The position numbers and the translations under genes were made by a program. Positions 1 through 8,728 of a stretch of 64,000 bases of DNA are shown piece after piece (the first letter of the stretch is position 1; each line of letters opens with the position of its first letter). The notes below the pieces were generated by a model, which was not told the origin of the DNA, searched no databases, and was given only the letters and a program-made list of their open reading frames with translations. Source of the DNA: DATCMA01 sp036563645 (GTDB taxonomy: Bacteria > Actinomycetota > Actinomycetes > Mycobacteriales > Micromonosporaceae); the NCBI GenBank assembly GCA_036563645.1, contig DATCMA010000004.1, forward strand, positions 1 through 64,000, in the 5' to 3' direction.

Positions 1-64
1 CGCCCAGCTGGTCCAGGCCACCTATGGTGTCGGCCCGTACGCCGAGCTGGCCGCCCGCGCATGA
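1..64 (+). CDS. C-terminal end of an unidentified protein (partial)
   Basis: Reading from base 2 gives about 20 codons ending in a TGA at 62-64; the peptide ends YAELAARA. It is the 3' end of a gene that starts outside the window. Too little remains to name a family. A perfect hairpin about 100 bp downstream (168-198) could end its transcript. Confidence 0.5.
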   Translation, partial: AQLVQATYGVGPYAELAARA

Positions 65-167
65 CGACCCCGGGAGGCCGACCGCCTCCCGGCCCCCGGG
101 CCCGGGTGCCACCACCCCGCATCCCGGCCCGGAGAAATCCCGACCACCAACCGGCTGAACACACCCA

Positions 168-198
168 CCGATGGGCGCCACCAGGGAGCGCCCATCGG
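168..198 (+). terminator. hairpin, probable terminator of the upstream gene
   Basis: A perfect 11-bp stem (168-178 with 188-198) closes a 9-nt loop. There is no T-run after it, so it may be an attenuated or factor-assisted terminator of the gene ending at 64. Confidence 0.45.
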
Positions 199-601
199 CG
201 TATGCGGGGCCGGCGCGGGTATGGGGTGGCAATGGTCGAGCCGGTGCGACGTGACGACGAACCGCCAGGCCCGGTGCTCCCGGCTGACGTGCCCGGAGGT
301 GAGGACGATGCGGTCGCCCGTGCCTCGGACGGGGACGGGCCGGGACGGGCGAGAGCCGACGCGGACGTCCCCGGGCGGGCCCGAGACGACGAGGCGGGGC
401 GGGTGCCGCCGGGACAGTCTCAGCTTCCTCCGGGGTGACCCCGGTGCCGTGCCTGTGGCCCGTGCGCCGTGGGGAGCGCGGCCGCGGCCCGCGGGAGTGG
501 CGCGCCCCGGAAAATGGCAAAAAGGTATATCACCGAAAACTCGGGTGAATTCCGCATATCCCGGAGTCGGTGGTCGATAGCTAAAGACGTGGACAGTCAG
601 G

Positions 602-638
602 AACGCCGCCCGCCCCCCGTGGAAGTGCGGGCGGCGTT
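602..638. terminator. hairpin of unknown role
   Basis: A perfect 12-bp stem (602-613 with 627-638) encloses a 13-nt loop in the middle of non-coding DNA. No T-run follows on either strand. It could be a terminator, part of a small RNA, or a leader structure of the downstream regulator gene, whose start is 270 bp away. Confidence 0.35.
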
Positions 639-907
639 ACCTGCGTCACGCGACCTGGAAGGGGGTGTTCGCCCCGGGCATCACCCTCCCACGCCACATC
701 AACAGGCCTGTGTCAGCAGGGTGACGACGATGTGACGGCATAGCGATGGTGTCGAAGCACCGCGAGTCGGGCAGGACCTGCGATCGACACGCACCACCAA
801 TTTCCTCCTGCAAATCACAGATTTAGACGTGAAGCGTGATAGACCAGGAGGAAAGGCTCGATTGCTGTCCTGCTGGCGCGCGAGGGCGGGCGAGAAGAGG
901 TGGTGGT

Positions 908-1618
908 GTGAGTCGTCTCTTGGTAGTCGAGGACGATCCGGACATCTCGCTAGCACTTCAGCTGCTCTTTAGCCGCGCCGGCTACGAGGTGTCGCACGCG
1001 GGTACCGGCCGCACAGGGCTGCGTGAGGCGTACGCCGGGCGTCCGGATCTGGTGGTTCTCGACGTCGGGCTGCCGGAGATGGATGGCTGGCAGGTGCTGG
1101 AGCGCTTGCGCGACATCAGCGACGTGCCGGTCCTCATCTTGACGGCGTATGGTCAGGAGACCGACAAGGTACGCGGGCTGCGCGCGGGCGCCGACGACTA
1201 CCTGACGAAACCCTTCACCAACGCCGAACTCTTAGCGCGTGTCGAGGCGCTGCTCCGCCGCTCCAGCAACGCCGCGAACTGGGCGAGCCAGGTTTACGAC
1301 GATGGCCTGGTGCACGTCGACCCCGTCCAGCGTCGGGTCTACGTCAACGGCAATGAGGTCCGGCTGACTCCGACCGAGTTCCGTCTCCTCAACGTGCTGG
1401 TCCGCCACGCCGGCGCGGTGTTGAGCCCGAGCCAGCTCCTCAGCCAGGCGTGGGATGACCCCACCGGTATCGGGCAGGAGCGGGTGAAGTTCGCGGTGTT
1501 GCGGTTGCGGCGCAAGCTCGGCTGGGCTGATCCGGAGAGCTCGCCTATTCAGTCCGTCCGGGGCTTCGGCTACCGCTACAACCGGCCGACTGATCGCGGG
1601 AACGCGGCCCCGAAGTAG
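908..1618 (+). CDS. OmpR/PhoB-family response regulator (orphan)
   Basis: A 236-residue two-domain response regulator. The N-terminal receiver has the acidic pocket (VVEDD), the phospho-acceptor Asp in VVLDVGLPEMDG, a Thr in LILTAYG and the Lys in TKPF. The C-terminal half is a winged-helix DNA-binding domain (LTPTEFRLLNVLVRHAG, ending in VRGFGYRY). The frame is open further upstream, but the GTG at 908 is chosen because AGAAGAGG lies just before it and the receiver begins at once. No histidine kinase is adjacent, so its partner is unknown. DNA-binding transcription factor activity is a family inference. Confidence 0.9.
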   Translation: MSRLLVVEDDPDISLALQLLFSRAGYEVSHAGTGRTGLREAYAGRPDLVVLDVGLPEMDGWQVLERLRDISDVPVLILTAYGQETDKVRGLRAGADDYLTKPFTNAELLARVEALLRRSSNAANWASQVYDDGLVHVDPVQRRVYVNGNEVRLTPTEFRLLNVLVRHAGAVLSPSQLLSQAWDDPTGIGQERVKFAVLRLRRKLGWADPESSPIQSVRGFGYRYNRPTDRGNAAPK

Positions 1619-1839
1619 CGCGCCGTCGGGCGCGGCTGGTGAGGCGGCCCGGGGGTGTGCGACTGGACGGCGACTGCCGAGCGTAGCGACACGATCTCTA
1701 CAAGTAACGCAACCGTCTCGCACCCGTTCGCTACTGGTCGTAGCCCTCTGGCCCGTCCATCGTGGGGACAAGCAGCGGTGGGGTGTCCCTACCGACGGCG
1801 GTGCGATGTCGGGAAGTGGGCAAGGCAGAGGAGCGGTGC

Positions 1840-2673
1840 GTGGACGGCGCTGTGGAGCGTGGGGACGCGGCGGTTTCGTCAGACGTTCCGGCTGATGGCG
1901 GCGGCGAGAGGGCTGGGATTACCTCCCGGAGAACCCGGACTCTCGATCCCCACGTGGACGCACACGTGCACTCCGGCTTCTCGGCGGGGCACGACAGCAT
2001 CGGCGCGATCGTGTGCGCCGCGCAGCTCGCCGGGTTACGCCAGGTGACGTTCGCTGACCAAGTCGACCCCGACGCGAGCTGGCTGCCGGCGTACCGGGAG
2101 GCGATTCTGCGGGCGCAGCGGCGCACCGATCTGGAGTTGCGCATCTCCGCGGAGGTGGAGGTCATCCGGCCGGACGGCTGGTTGGCCTTCCCCGCTGATC
2201 TGGGCGGCCTGGACGCGGTCACCGTGGCGGTGTCCCGGCTCCCCGTGGCCGGCCGGCTGATCGAGGCCGCGGAGGTGCGCGCGTTGCTGGCTGCCGGACG
2301 GCTGCGCCGGGTCGACGTCGTCGAGGCGGTGGTGGCCGCCACGGTGCGGGGCGTTGAGCGGGCGAGCCGCTACGCCCCCACCCAACTCGCCCGCCCGTTG
2401 GGTTTGCTGGCCGAGCTCGGCATCGAGGAGGCCGAGGTACCCGAGCCGCTGCTACGCGAGTGCGTGGAAGGCTGCCGAGTGACGAACACCATCGTCGAGG
2501 TGAGCGAGGCGTGGCGACGGCCATCGGTGCGACTCGCACGGATGTGCGTGGCGGCGGGGGTGACGCTCGCCGCGGCGAGTGACGCGCGGTACGCCAACCA
2601 GGTCGGACGCTGGCGCTACGTCCGCCAGCTCAGCCTCGCCGTGGGTGTTGAATTGCCCGAACTGTCCAGTTGA
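1840..2673 (+). CDS. degenerate PHP-domain protein
   Basis: About 277 residues resembling PHP-domain phosphoesterases of the histidinol-phosphatase type. Near the N-terminus is the metal motif DAHVHSGFS, then a mid-region Glu (SAEVEV) and a C-terminal SDARY. Several usual ligands are changed: the TDH-type motif reads ADQ, the GSVH-type position reads AVSR, and the final D-x-H reads D-A-R. The fold is likely kept, but hydrolase activity is doubtful. GTG 1840 is preferred over the ATG at 1762 because AGAGGAG sits 6 nt before it. It lies 83 bp upstream of cheA on the same strand, with a candidate sigma-28 promoter between them. A non-catalytic or altered-substrate role is possible. Confidence 0.7.
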   Translation: MDGAVERGDAAVSSDVPADGGGERAGITSRRTRTLDPHVDAHVHSGFSAGHDSIGAIVCAAQLAGLRQVTFADQVDPDASWLPAYREAILRAQRRTDLELRISAEVEVIRPDGWLAFPADLGGLDAVTVAVSRLPVAGRLIEAAEVRALLAAGRLRRVDVVEAVVAATVRGVERASRYAPTQLARPLGLLAELGIEEAEVPEPLLRECVEGCRVTNTIVEVSEAWRRPSVRLARMCVAAGVTLAAASDARYANQVGRWRYVRQLSLAVGVELPELSS

Positions 2674-2698
2674 TGGCTATGTTCACCGGCCGCTTTCC

Positions 2699-2725
2699 TC
2701 ACATCGCGTGCACATGCGCCGATGA
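2699..2725 (+). promoter_or_regulatory. candidate sigma-28 (FliA/WhiG-type) promoter of cheA
   Basis: TCAC at 2699-2702, a 15-nt spacer, then GCCGATGA at 2718-2725. This resembles the family consensus TAAA-N15-GCCGATAA, with TCAN at -35 as at other sites in this window. It lies 31 bp before the cheA start. Confidence 0.55.
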
Positions 2726-2756
2726 GGCAGCCGCGATGAAGGCAGGGAGGTAGCCG

Positions 2757-5180
2757 GTGGAAGAGCTGGGGGATATCGTCCACGAGTTTCTGATGGAGAG
2801 TCACGAGAATCTCGATCAGCTCGATCGGGATCTGGTGACGCTCGAACAGGAGCCGCATTCGCGGGAGCTGATCTCGCGGATCTTCCGGACGATCCACACG
2901 ATCAAGGGCACCAGCGGATTTCTGGCGTTCTCCAAGCTGGAGACCCTGACGCATGCCGGTGAGTCGTTGCTGTCCCGGCTGCGGGACGGGGTGCAGCCGG
3001 TGACCCAGGAGACGATCACCGTGCTCCTGGCGATGCTCGACAAGGTCCGCGCCCTGCTGGCATCGATCGAGGAGACCGGCTCCGAAGGTGACGTCGAAAT
3101 CGAGAGCGTCATCGAGAGACTGCAACGTCAGATGAGCGACGGCGGCCCTGCCGAGCAACCTTCCCCGCCCGCCGCTGACGCGTCCGCCTCCGGCGACGCC
3201 GCGTCGCCGACCGCCGAGGACTCCGGCAACCAGCCCAGCGCGGACGCGTCGTCCGGTGAGGGCGGGCACCCGTCGGCGGAGGAGGCGAGCGCGCCGACGC
3301 CGACCCGGGACATCCCCGACGACAAGACCGGTCGTCGTCCGCTCGGGCAGCTGTTGGTGGAGAGCGGTGCCGCCACCCAGGCGGACGTGACGTGGGCGGT
3401 CCAACGCCAAGTGGAGGGTGACGAGCGCAAGCTGGGGACCATCCTGCTGGAGGAGGGCAAGACCACCCCGGCGGCGATCAACGAGGCGCTGCAGGCGCAG
3501 AACAAGCGCAGCGTCGCCGACAGCGCCATCCGCGTGGACGTCGACCTGCTCGACAGCTTGATGAACCTCGTCGGCGAGCTCGTCCTCGCCCGCAACCAGC
3601 TCGTCCGCGGTGTCGCCGAGCTCGGCGATCCCGCGCTCATCCGGACCACTCAGCGGCTCAACATCATCACCAGCGAGCTGCAAGAGGGGATCATGAAGAC
3701 CCGCATGCAGCCCATCGAGCACCTGTGGGCGAAGCTGCCGCGGGTGGTGCGGGACCTCGCCAACGCGTGCGGCAAGCGGGTCCGGCTGGTGATGGAGGGT
3801 AAGGAGACCGAGCTCGACCGCAGCCTGCTTGAAGCGGTCAAGGACCCGCTCACCCACTTGGTGCGCAACGCCGTCGACCACGGGATCGAGACGCCCGAGG
3901 AGCGCGCTGCGGCGGGGAAGAACCCGGAGGGAACGCTCACGCTGCGCGCGTTCCACGAGAGCGGGCACGTCACGGTCGAGGTGAGCGACGACGGCCGCGG
4001 GATCGACGTGGAGCGCGTCGCGCACAAGGCCATCGAGCGCGGGCTGCTCCGGCCCGACCAGGTGGCCACGATGGACCCGCGCGAGATCATGATGCTGATC
4101 TTCCAGCCCGGGTTTTCGACCGCGAAGCAAGTGACCAATGTGTCCGGTCGCGGCGTGGGCATGGACGTCGTCAAGACGAACATCGAACGCATCGGCGGCA
4201 ACGTCGACGTGGAATCCACGCCGGGCAAGGGCACTACGCTGCGCCTGACCATCCCGCTCACCCTGGCGATCATCCAGGCGTTGACCGTGGAGTGCGCCGG
4301 CGAGCGGTACGTGGTGCCGCAGGTCGCGGTGCACGAGCTGGTCTACATCGACGGCGAGACCACCAAGATCGAGTACGCCTCCGGCACTCCCGTCTACCGG
4401 CTCCGTGGGAACTTGCTGCCGCTGGTGCGCCTGGACCGGGTGCTCGACTTGCCGCCCGCGGGGGACAAGGGCGTCTACGTGGTGGTGCTGCAAGCCGACG
4501 GCCGCCGGTTCGGCATGGTCGTCGACCGTGTCCTCAACACCGAGGAGGTCGTGGTCAAGGCGCTCACCGCGCGGTTCAAGGACATCGGCCTGTACGCCGG
4601 CGCGACGATCCTCGGGGACGGGAAGGTGGCGCTCATCCTCGACGTCGCGTCGCTCGCCCGCCGGTCGCACCTGTCGGCCGGGCAGGCGGAGCGGCAAACC
4701 ACGGTCACCACGACCGGCACCACGGCGAAGAGCGAGGACGTCAACCGGCTGCTCATCGCCAGCGTCGGCGATCGGCGGGTGGCGATCCCGCTGGACATGG
4801 TCACCCGCCTGGAGGAGTTCCCGGTCGACCGCATCGAGCGCGCCGGCATGCGCGAGGTGGTCCAGTACCGCGGGCAGATTCTCCCGCTGGCGCGCCTGTC
4901 GCACCTGCTCGGCGTGATGAGCGAGCCAGAGGAAGAGGAGCGGATCCCCATGGTGGTCTACACCGAGCGGGGCCGCAGCGTGGCGCTGGTGGTCGACAAG
5001 ATCGTCGACATCGTCGAGGACAAGATCACCGCGCTGCGCGATTCGGACGACGACGCGATGCTCGGCACGGCCATCGTGCAGCAGCGCGTGACCGAGCTGC
5101 TCGACGTGCGCCGGGCCATCCTCGCCGCCGATCCCAACTTCTACAACGACGTGCCCGACGCGATGTTGGTGGAGGCCTGA
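2757..5180 (+). CDS. cheA: chemotaxis histidine kinase CheA with two CheW-like domains
   Basis: An 807-residue CheA, the autokinase that passes phosphate to CheY and CheB in receptor arrays. An Hpt (P1) domain carries the phospho-His at about residue 47 (HTIKGTSG). Residues 130-190 are an acidic Ala/Ser/Pro linker. In place of a normal P2, residues about 195-260 hold two repeats of the LGxxLLExG type (MshEN-like). P3 dimerisation, the HATPase with N-box LVRNAVDHG (about 370) and G-box DDGRGI (about 410) follow, then one CheW-like domain near 500-630 and a second near 660-785. The GTG start is preceded by GGGAGG. cheW begins 1 bp after the stop. Confidence 0.95.
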   Translation: MEELGDIVHEFLMESHENLDQLDRDLVTLEQEPHSRELISRIFRTIHTIKGTSGFLAFSKLETLTHAGESLLSRLRDGVQPVTQETITVLLAMLDKVRALLASIEETGSEGDVEIESVIERLQRQMSDGGPAEQPSPPAADASASGDAASPTAEDSGNQPSADASSGEGGHPSAEEASAPTPTRDIPDDKTGRRPLGQLLVESGAATQADVTWAVQRQVEGDERKLGTILLEEGKTTPAAINEALQAQNKRSVADSAIRVDVDLLDSLMNLVGELVLARNQLVRGVAELGDPALIRTTQRLNIITSELQEGIMKTRMQPIEHLWAKLPRVVRDLANACGKRVRLVMEGKETELDRSLLEAVKDPLTHLVRNAVDHGIETPEERAAAGKNPEGTLTLRAFHESGHVTVEVSDDGRGIDVERVAHKAIERGLLRPDQVATMDPREIMMLIFQPGFSTAKQVTNVSGRGVGMDVVKTNIERIGGNVDVESTPGKGTTLRLTIPLTLAIIQALTVECAGERYVVPQVAVHELVYIDGETTKIEYASGTPVYRLRGNLLPLVRLDRVLDLPPAGDKGVYVVVLQADGRRFGMVVDRVLNTEEVVVKALTARFKDIGLYAGATILGDGKVALILDVASLARRSHLSAGQAERQTTVTTTGTTAKSEDVNRLLIASVGDRRVAIPLDMVTRLEEFPVDRIERAGMREVVQYRGQILPLARLSHLLGVMSEPEEEERIPMVVYTERGRSVALVVDKIVDIVEDKITALRDSDDDAMLGTAIVQQRVTELLDVRRAILAADPNFYNDVPDAMLVEA

Positions 5181-5181
5181 G

Positions 5182-5619
5182 ATGGCAAGCCGGCAGTTCG
5201 CCACGTTCGAAGTGGACGACCAGCTCTTCGGCGTCGAGGTGGGAGCGGTCCAGGAAGTGCTCTCCTTCAGCGAGTACACGCCCGTGCCGCTTGCCCCATC
5301 CTCCGTGGGTGGCCTGTTCAACCTGCGTGGCCAGGTCATCGCCGCGGTCGACCTGCGCGTTCAGCTCGGCCTGGAACGGCGGGTGATCGATGGCCCGGTG
5401 ATGAACGTGATCCTGCGCGCGGACGACGAGCCCGTCAGCCTGCTGGTCGACCGTATCGGCGAGGTCATCGACTTGGACGACTCGCGGTTCGAGCCACCGC
5501 CGGACACGCTGAGCGGTCCGGTCCGGGATCTCGTGGTGGGCACCTACAAGCTCGATGACCGCTTGATGCTCGCCCTCGACGTCAAGGCCGCGGTCGACAC
5601 GAGCCGGGTGCCGAGCTGA
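5182..5619 (+). CDS. cheW: chemotaxis adaptor CheW
   Basis: A 145-residue single-domain CheW (FEVDDQLFGVEVGAVQEVL, then GLFNLRGQVIAAVDLR), the adaptor coupling CheA to chemoreceptors at the membrane. Length and motifs are normal. The ATG comes 1 bp after the cheA stop, so the two are almost certainly co-translated. The following gene starts 120 bp on. Confidence 0.95.
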   Translation: MASRQFATFEVDDQLFGVEVGAVQEVLSFSEYTPVPLAPSSVGGLFNLRGQVIAAVDLRVQLGLERRVIDGPVMNVILRADDEPVSLLVDRIGEVIDLDDSRFEPPPDTLSGPVRDLVVGTYKLDDRLMLALDVKAAVDTSRVPS

Positions 5620-5739
5620 CGCGTGGCTGTCCGCTGGTGCGTCCCGGTATCCGGCCGGTGCTGAACGTTCCCCGCGCCGGCGGGCCACCACTGTCGGTGG
5701 TCGGCCGGCGCGGGTGCGTCCGGGGAGGATGTCCACGTC

Positions 5740-6615
5740 ATGTACAGCCTCGTCAGCGCTCCGGTCCTCGGCTTTGACCTGACCCGGCTCGGCGGCGGGT
5801 CCGCGACCGCTGAGGTCCTGCTCCGCGCGCTGTGTCTCAACCGCGAGGACCTGCCGGTGCTCGCCGCCCACCTGCCTGACGAGGGGGTCCGCGGGCCGCT
5901 GTGGGTGGCGGTCGAGGAGGCGGCGAAGCGGATGCCGACGTTGCGCCACGTCGCCGAGATCGAGGATCCGGCGGAGTCGGTGGCACTCGTCGAGCGCGCC
6001 CCCATTGGCACGCTCGACGCGCTGTTGCGCTGCGTGCGGTACGACGTGATGTCGTGGACCTGGCACGGTCACGGGCGCGCCGCGCGGCAGGATCCGGACG
6101 CGGAGCGGGCGACCGCCTTGCTGTGTGACGCCGTGGTCGCCAGCTATCTGCGGGATGTCCTCGACGACGCGGTGCGCCGGGCGCTGGCCGCCGGTTGGGT
6201 GGCGGCGATCCGGAAGCTTCCTGCGGCCCCGCCGGTCGATCTGGGCCCGCACCACTACACGATCTCCCGTCTGCTCGACCGACTGCGCTCCCTGCGGGCC
6301 ACTGAGGCGCGTCGGTTGGCTCGGGTCGCTCGTGAGGTGCGCGAACAGCACACCGGGTGGTCGACGGCGGTGCACTCGGCGTCGTGGGCGGCTTACCTGT
6401 CCGACCGGGTGCGCACCGCGGCCGCCGCGCAGCTCCTGCTGGTCCAGGCGATGGACATCTCGGCGATTCCCCTGTCGGACCGGGCCGCGGGTGTCTGGAA
6501 CCTCCTCAGCGGCGCGGTGCACGCCCTGGTGGTGCGGGACTTGCTCGACGAGGGCACCGCGCATCGCCTGCTCGCCCCGGTCATCGGGGCGCTCGGGCCG
6601 GCGTGGCTGACCTAG
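5740..6615 (+). CDS. unrecognised protein inside the chemotaxis operon
   Basis: A 291-residue protein I do not recognise. It begins MYSLVSAPVLGFDLTRLGGG, is rich in Ala, Leu and Arg, looks mainly alpha-helical, and has no signal peptide, clear membrane segment or catalytic motif. A His-rich patch (SWTWHGHGR) lies near residue 108. The ATG has GGGGAGG about 10 nt upstream. It sits between cheW and cheB on the same strand, so a chemotaxis-related role is a fair guess from position only. A candidate sigma-28 promoter starts 67 bp after its stop. Confidence 0.75.
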   Translation: MYSLVSAPVLGFDLTRLGGGSATAEVLLRALCLNREDLPVLAAHLPDEGVRGPLWVAVEEAAKRMPTLRHVAEIEDPAESVALVERAPIGTLDALLRCVRYDVMSWTWHGHGRAARQDPDAERATALLCDAVVASYLRDVLDDAVRRALAAGWVAAIRKLPAAPPVDLGPHHYTISRLLDRLRSLRATEARRLARVAREVREQHTGWSTAVHSASWAAYLSDRVRTAAAAQLLLVQAMDISAIPLSDRAAGVWNLLSGAVHALVVRDLLDEGTAHRLLAPVIGALGPAWLT

Positions 6616-6681
6616 TCGGACCTCCGGGCAGACCCGAGACGAACCGCGGTCAGGAGTTTCGGACTGGATAGGCGGCAGTCC

Positions 6682-6708
6682 TCAGATTGGCGGGGATTCG
6701 GGCGATAG
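6682..6708 (+). promoter_or_regulatory. candidate sigma-28 promoter of cheB
   Basis: TCAG at 6682-6685, 15 nt, then GGCGATAG at 6701-6708. It differs from GCCGATAA at two positions but has the same TCAN-N15 geometry as the other sites. It lies 53 bp before the chosen cheB start. Confidence 0.45.
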
Positions 6709-6761
6709 GGAGGGAAGCCGGGCTGGTGCCCGCTCCCGTGCTGGTTCAGGAAGGCGACGAA

Positions 6762-7880
6762 GTGATCTCAGTACTGGTTGTCGATGATTCCGTCGTAGTG
6801 CGTCGCCTCATCGTGGATGCCCTTAGCGGTTTTCCGGACATTCGGGTTGTGGGCACGGCGCCGAACGGCCGGATCGCGCTGACAAAGATCAATCAGCTGA
6901 AGCCGGACATCGTCACGATGGACATCGAGATGCCGGACATGGACGGCATCTCCGCGGTCCGCGCGCTGCGCAAGGTCCACCGGACGCTGCCGGTCATCAT
7001 GTTCAGCACCCTGAGCGTCGCGGGCGCGACCGCGACACTCGACGCCCTCGCCGCTGGCGCGACCGACTACGTCACCAAGCCCTCGAACCTCCGCAGCCCG
7101 TCAGAAGCGATCAAGGCGGTGCGGGAGCAGCTCGTCCCGCGCATCCGCGCGCTCGCCGGCCGGGGGCGCGGCACTCCGTCGCTGACGCGGAGCCGGCCGA
7201 GGTCCTCGCTCACGCCCACCCGACCGCCCGTCACGCTGCCGCCGCGGCCGACGGTCTCCGCGACGGGTCGCCGCAAGATCGAAGTTATCGCCATCGGCGC
7301 GTCGACCGGTGGCCCTGACGCGCTGACGCGCGTCCTCAGCGCGCTCCCGGCGGAGCTGAGCATTCCGGTGGTCGTGGTGCAGCACATGCCACCGGTCTTC
7401 ACGCGAATGTTCGCCGAGCGGCTCGACCGTACCGTGGCGCTGCGGGTTGTGGAGGCCAAGCATGAGATGCCGATTGAACCCGGGGTGGTGTACATCGCGC
7501 CTGGCGATCGACACCTTGAGGTAGCCCAGCAGGGCAACACGCGGTTCACTCGGCTGACGACCGCGCCGCCGGAGAACTCCTGTCGCCCTGCGGTCGATGT
7601 GCTGTTCCGTTCGGTCAGTCAGGTGTACGGCGCGGCCACGCTGGCGGTGATCCTCACCGGCATGGGCCACGATGGGCGCCGCGGATGTGAGCAGCTTCGC
7701 GCCGTAGGCGCCGAGGTAATCGCTCAAGACGAGGCGAGTTCGGTCGTATGGGGAATGCCCGGAGCGGTGGTGGAGGCGGGCCTCGCCGACGCCGTCCTGC
7801 CGCTGGCCGAAATCGGTGCCTATCTCGCTAGCCGTACGACCGCCGGGTGGATTACCCGGCCGAAGGTGGTGACCCGATGA
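6762..7880 (+). CDS. cheB: chemotaxis methylesterase CheB
   Basis: A 372-residue CheB that removes methyl groups from (and deamidates) chemoreceptors for adaptation. The receiver domain has VVDDS and the phospho-Asp in TMDIEMPDMDG. A basic Arg/Thr/Pro linker (about 125-165) leads to the methylesterase domain with Ser in GASTGGPDAL, His in VVVQHMP and Asp in GMGHDGRRG, so the catalytic triad is complete. The frame extends 75 bp upstream, but GTG 6762 is chosen because CAGGAAGG lies about 7 nt before it. The cheR ATG overlaps its stop (ATGA). Confidence 0.95.
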   Translation: MISVLVVDDSVVVRRLIVDALSGFPDIRVVGTAPNGRIALTKINQLKPDIVTMDIEMPDMDGISAVRALRKVHRTLPVIMFSTLSVAGATATLDALAAGATDYVTKPSNLRSPSEAIKAVREQLVPRIRALAGRGRGTPSLTRSRPRSSLTPTRPPVTLPPRPTVSATGRRKIEVIAIGASTGGPDALTRVLSALPAELSIPVVVVQHMPPVFTRMFAERLDRTVALRVVEAKHEMPIEPGVVYIAPGDRHLEVAQQGNTRFTRLTTAPPENSCRPAVDVLFRSVSQVYGAATLAVILTGMGHDGRRGCEQLRAVGAEVIAQDEASSVVWGMPGAVVEAGLADAVLPLAEIGAYLASRTTAGWITRPKVVTR

Positions 7881-8722
7881 CCCTGTCCGCTGCGGACTTC
7901 GCGTTTGTTGCCTCTCTGGTCCGCCGCGAGTCCGCCATCGTGCTGGGGCCGGGCAAGGAGTACCTGGTGGAAGCGCGGCTCATCCCGATAGCCCGGCAAG
8001 CTGGCGCGGCCAGTGTTTCCGAGTTCCTCGCCAGGATTCAGCGCAATCCTGACCCGGAGGCACAGCGCAAGATCGTTGACGCGCTGACCACGAATGAGAC
8101 GTCGTGGTTTCGCGACCAGGATCCGTTCACCGCGCTGACCCAGCACGTGCTGCCGGAGCTGATCCAGGCGCGCGCGGCGAGCCGGCACATTCGCCTGTGG
8201 TCGGCCGCCTGCTCCAGTGGCCAGGAGCCGTACAGCATGGCGATCGCGCTTCGGGAGACGATGCCGGCGGGCTGGACCTATGAGATCTTCGCGACGGACA
8301 TCTCGGGAGAGATGATCGAGCGCGCGAAGCGGGGTGAATTCACCCAGGTCGAGGTCAACCGGGGCTTGCCGGTCCAGAAATTGGTGCACAACTTCGAGCG
8401 GGTCGGGACGCACTGGCGGGTGGTGCCCGCGCTGCGCAGCGTCGTGACGTTCCAGCGCATGAACATCGCGGGTCCCCTCCCCAACCTGCCGCCATTCGAC
8501 GTGATTTTCCTGCGTAATGTTCTCATCTATTTCGATCTCGAAACCAAGCGGTCGGTGTTGCGGAACGTTGGCCGGCTGCTCCGCCCGGACGGGTGGCTGT
8601 TCCTCGGCGCATCCGAAACCACGATCGGCATCGACGACAACTACGAACGCGTGGTTGCCGGCAGAACCTCGGCGTACCGATTGAAATCTGCGGTGGCCTC
8701 CAGCGCCGCAGGAAAGGAGTGA
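7877..8722 (+). CDS. cheR: chemotaxis methyltransferase CheR
   Basis: A 281-residue CheR, the SAM-dependent glutamate methyltransferase that opposes CheB. The N-terminal helical domain ends at NETSWFRD. The SAM-binding core shows LWSAACSSGQEPYSMAIAL, and FDVIFLRNVLIYFD follows. The start ATG overlaps the cheB stop by 4 bp, indicating translational coupling. No C-terminal NWETF-binding or TPR extension is present. Confidence 0.95.
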   Translation: MTLSAADFAFVASLVRRESAIVLGPGKEYLVEARLIPIARQAGAASVSEFLARIQRNPDPEAQRKIVDALTTNETSWFRDQDPFTALTQHVLPELIQARAASRHIRLWSAACSSGQEPYSMAIALRETMPAGWTYEIFATDISGEMIERAKRGEFTQVEVNRGLPVQKLVHNFERVGTHWRVVPALRSVVTFQRMNIAGPLPNLPPFDVIFLRNVLIYFDLETKRSVLRNVGRLLRPDGWLFLGASETTIGIDDNYERVVAGRTSAYRLKSAVASSAAGKE

Positions 8723-8728
8723 TCGACG

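Larger units (their letters stand above)
65..907. other. long intergenic region, no convincing gene
   Basis: About 840 bp without a believable coding frame. Open frames here overlap one another, are rich in Arg, Pro and Gly, and lack Shine-Dalgarno sites. It holds two perfect hairpins (168-198 and 602-638). The sequence is G/C-rich up to about 500 and closer to average afterwards. The promoter of the downstream response regulator must lie in the last 100-200 bp, but I see no clear -10/-35 pair. Confidence 0.5.

Noticed and set aside
61..735. Overlapping short + strand frames in the first intergenic region
   Set aside because: No ribosome sites, extreme Arg/Pro/Gly composition, and mutual overlap. 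Treated as non-coding.
2616..5339. A 907-codon open frame antisense to cheA
   Set aside because: It is a composition artefact of high-GC coding DNA. The + strand protein is an unmistakable CheA, and the antisense peptide is Arg/His/Asp-rich without motifs.
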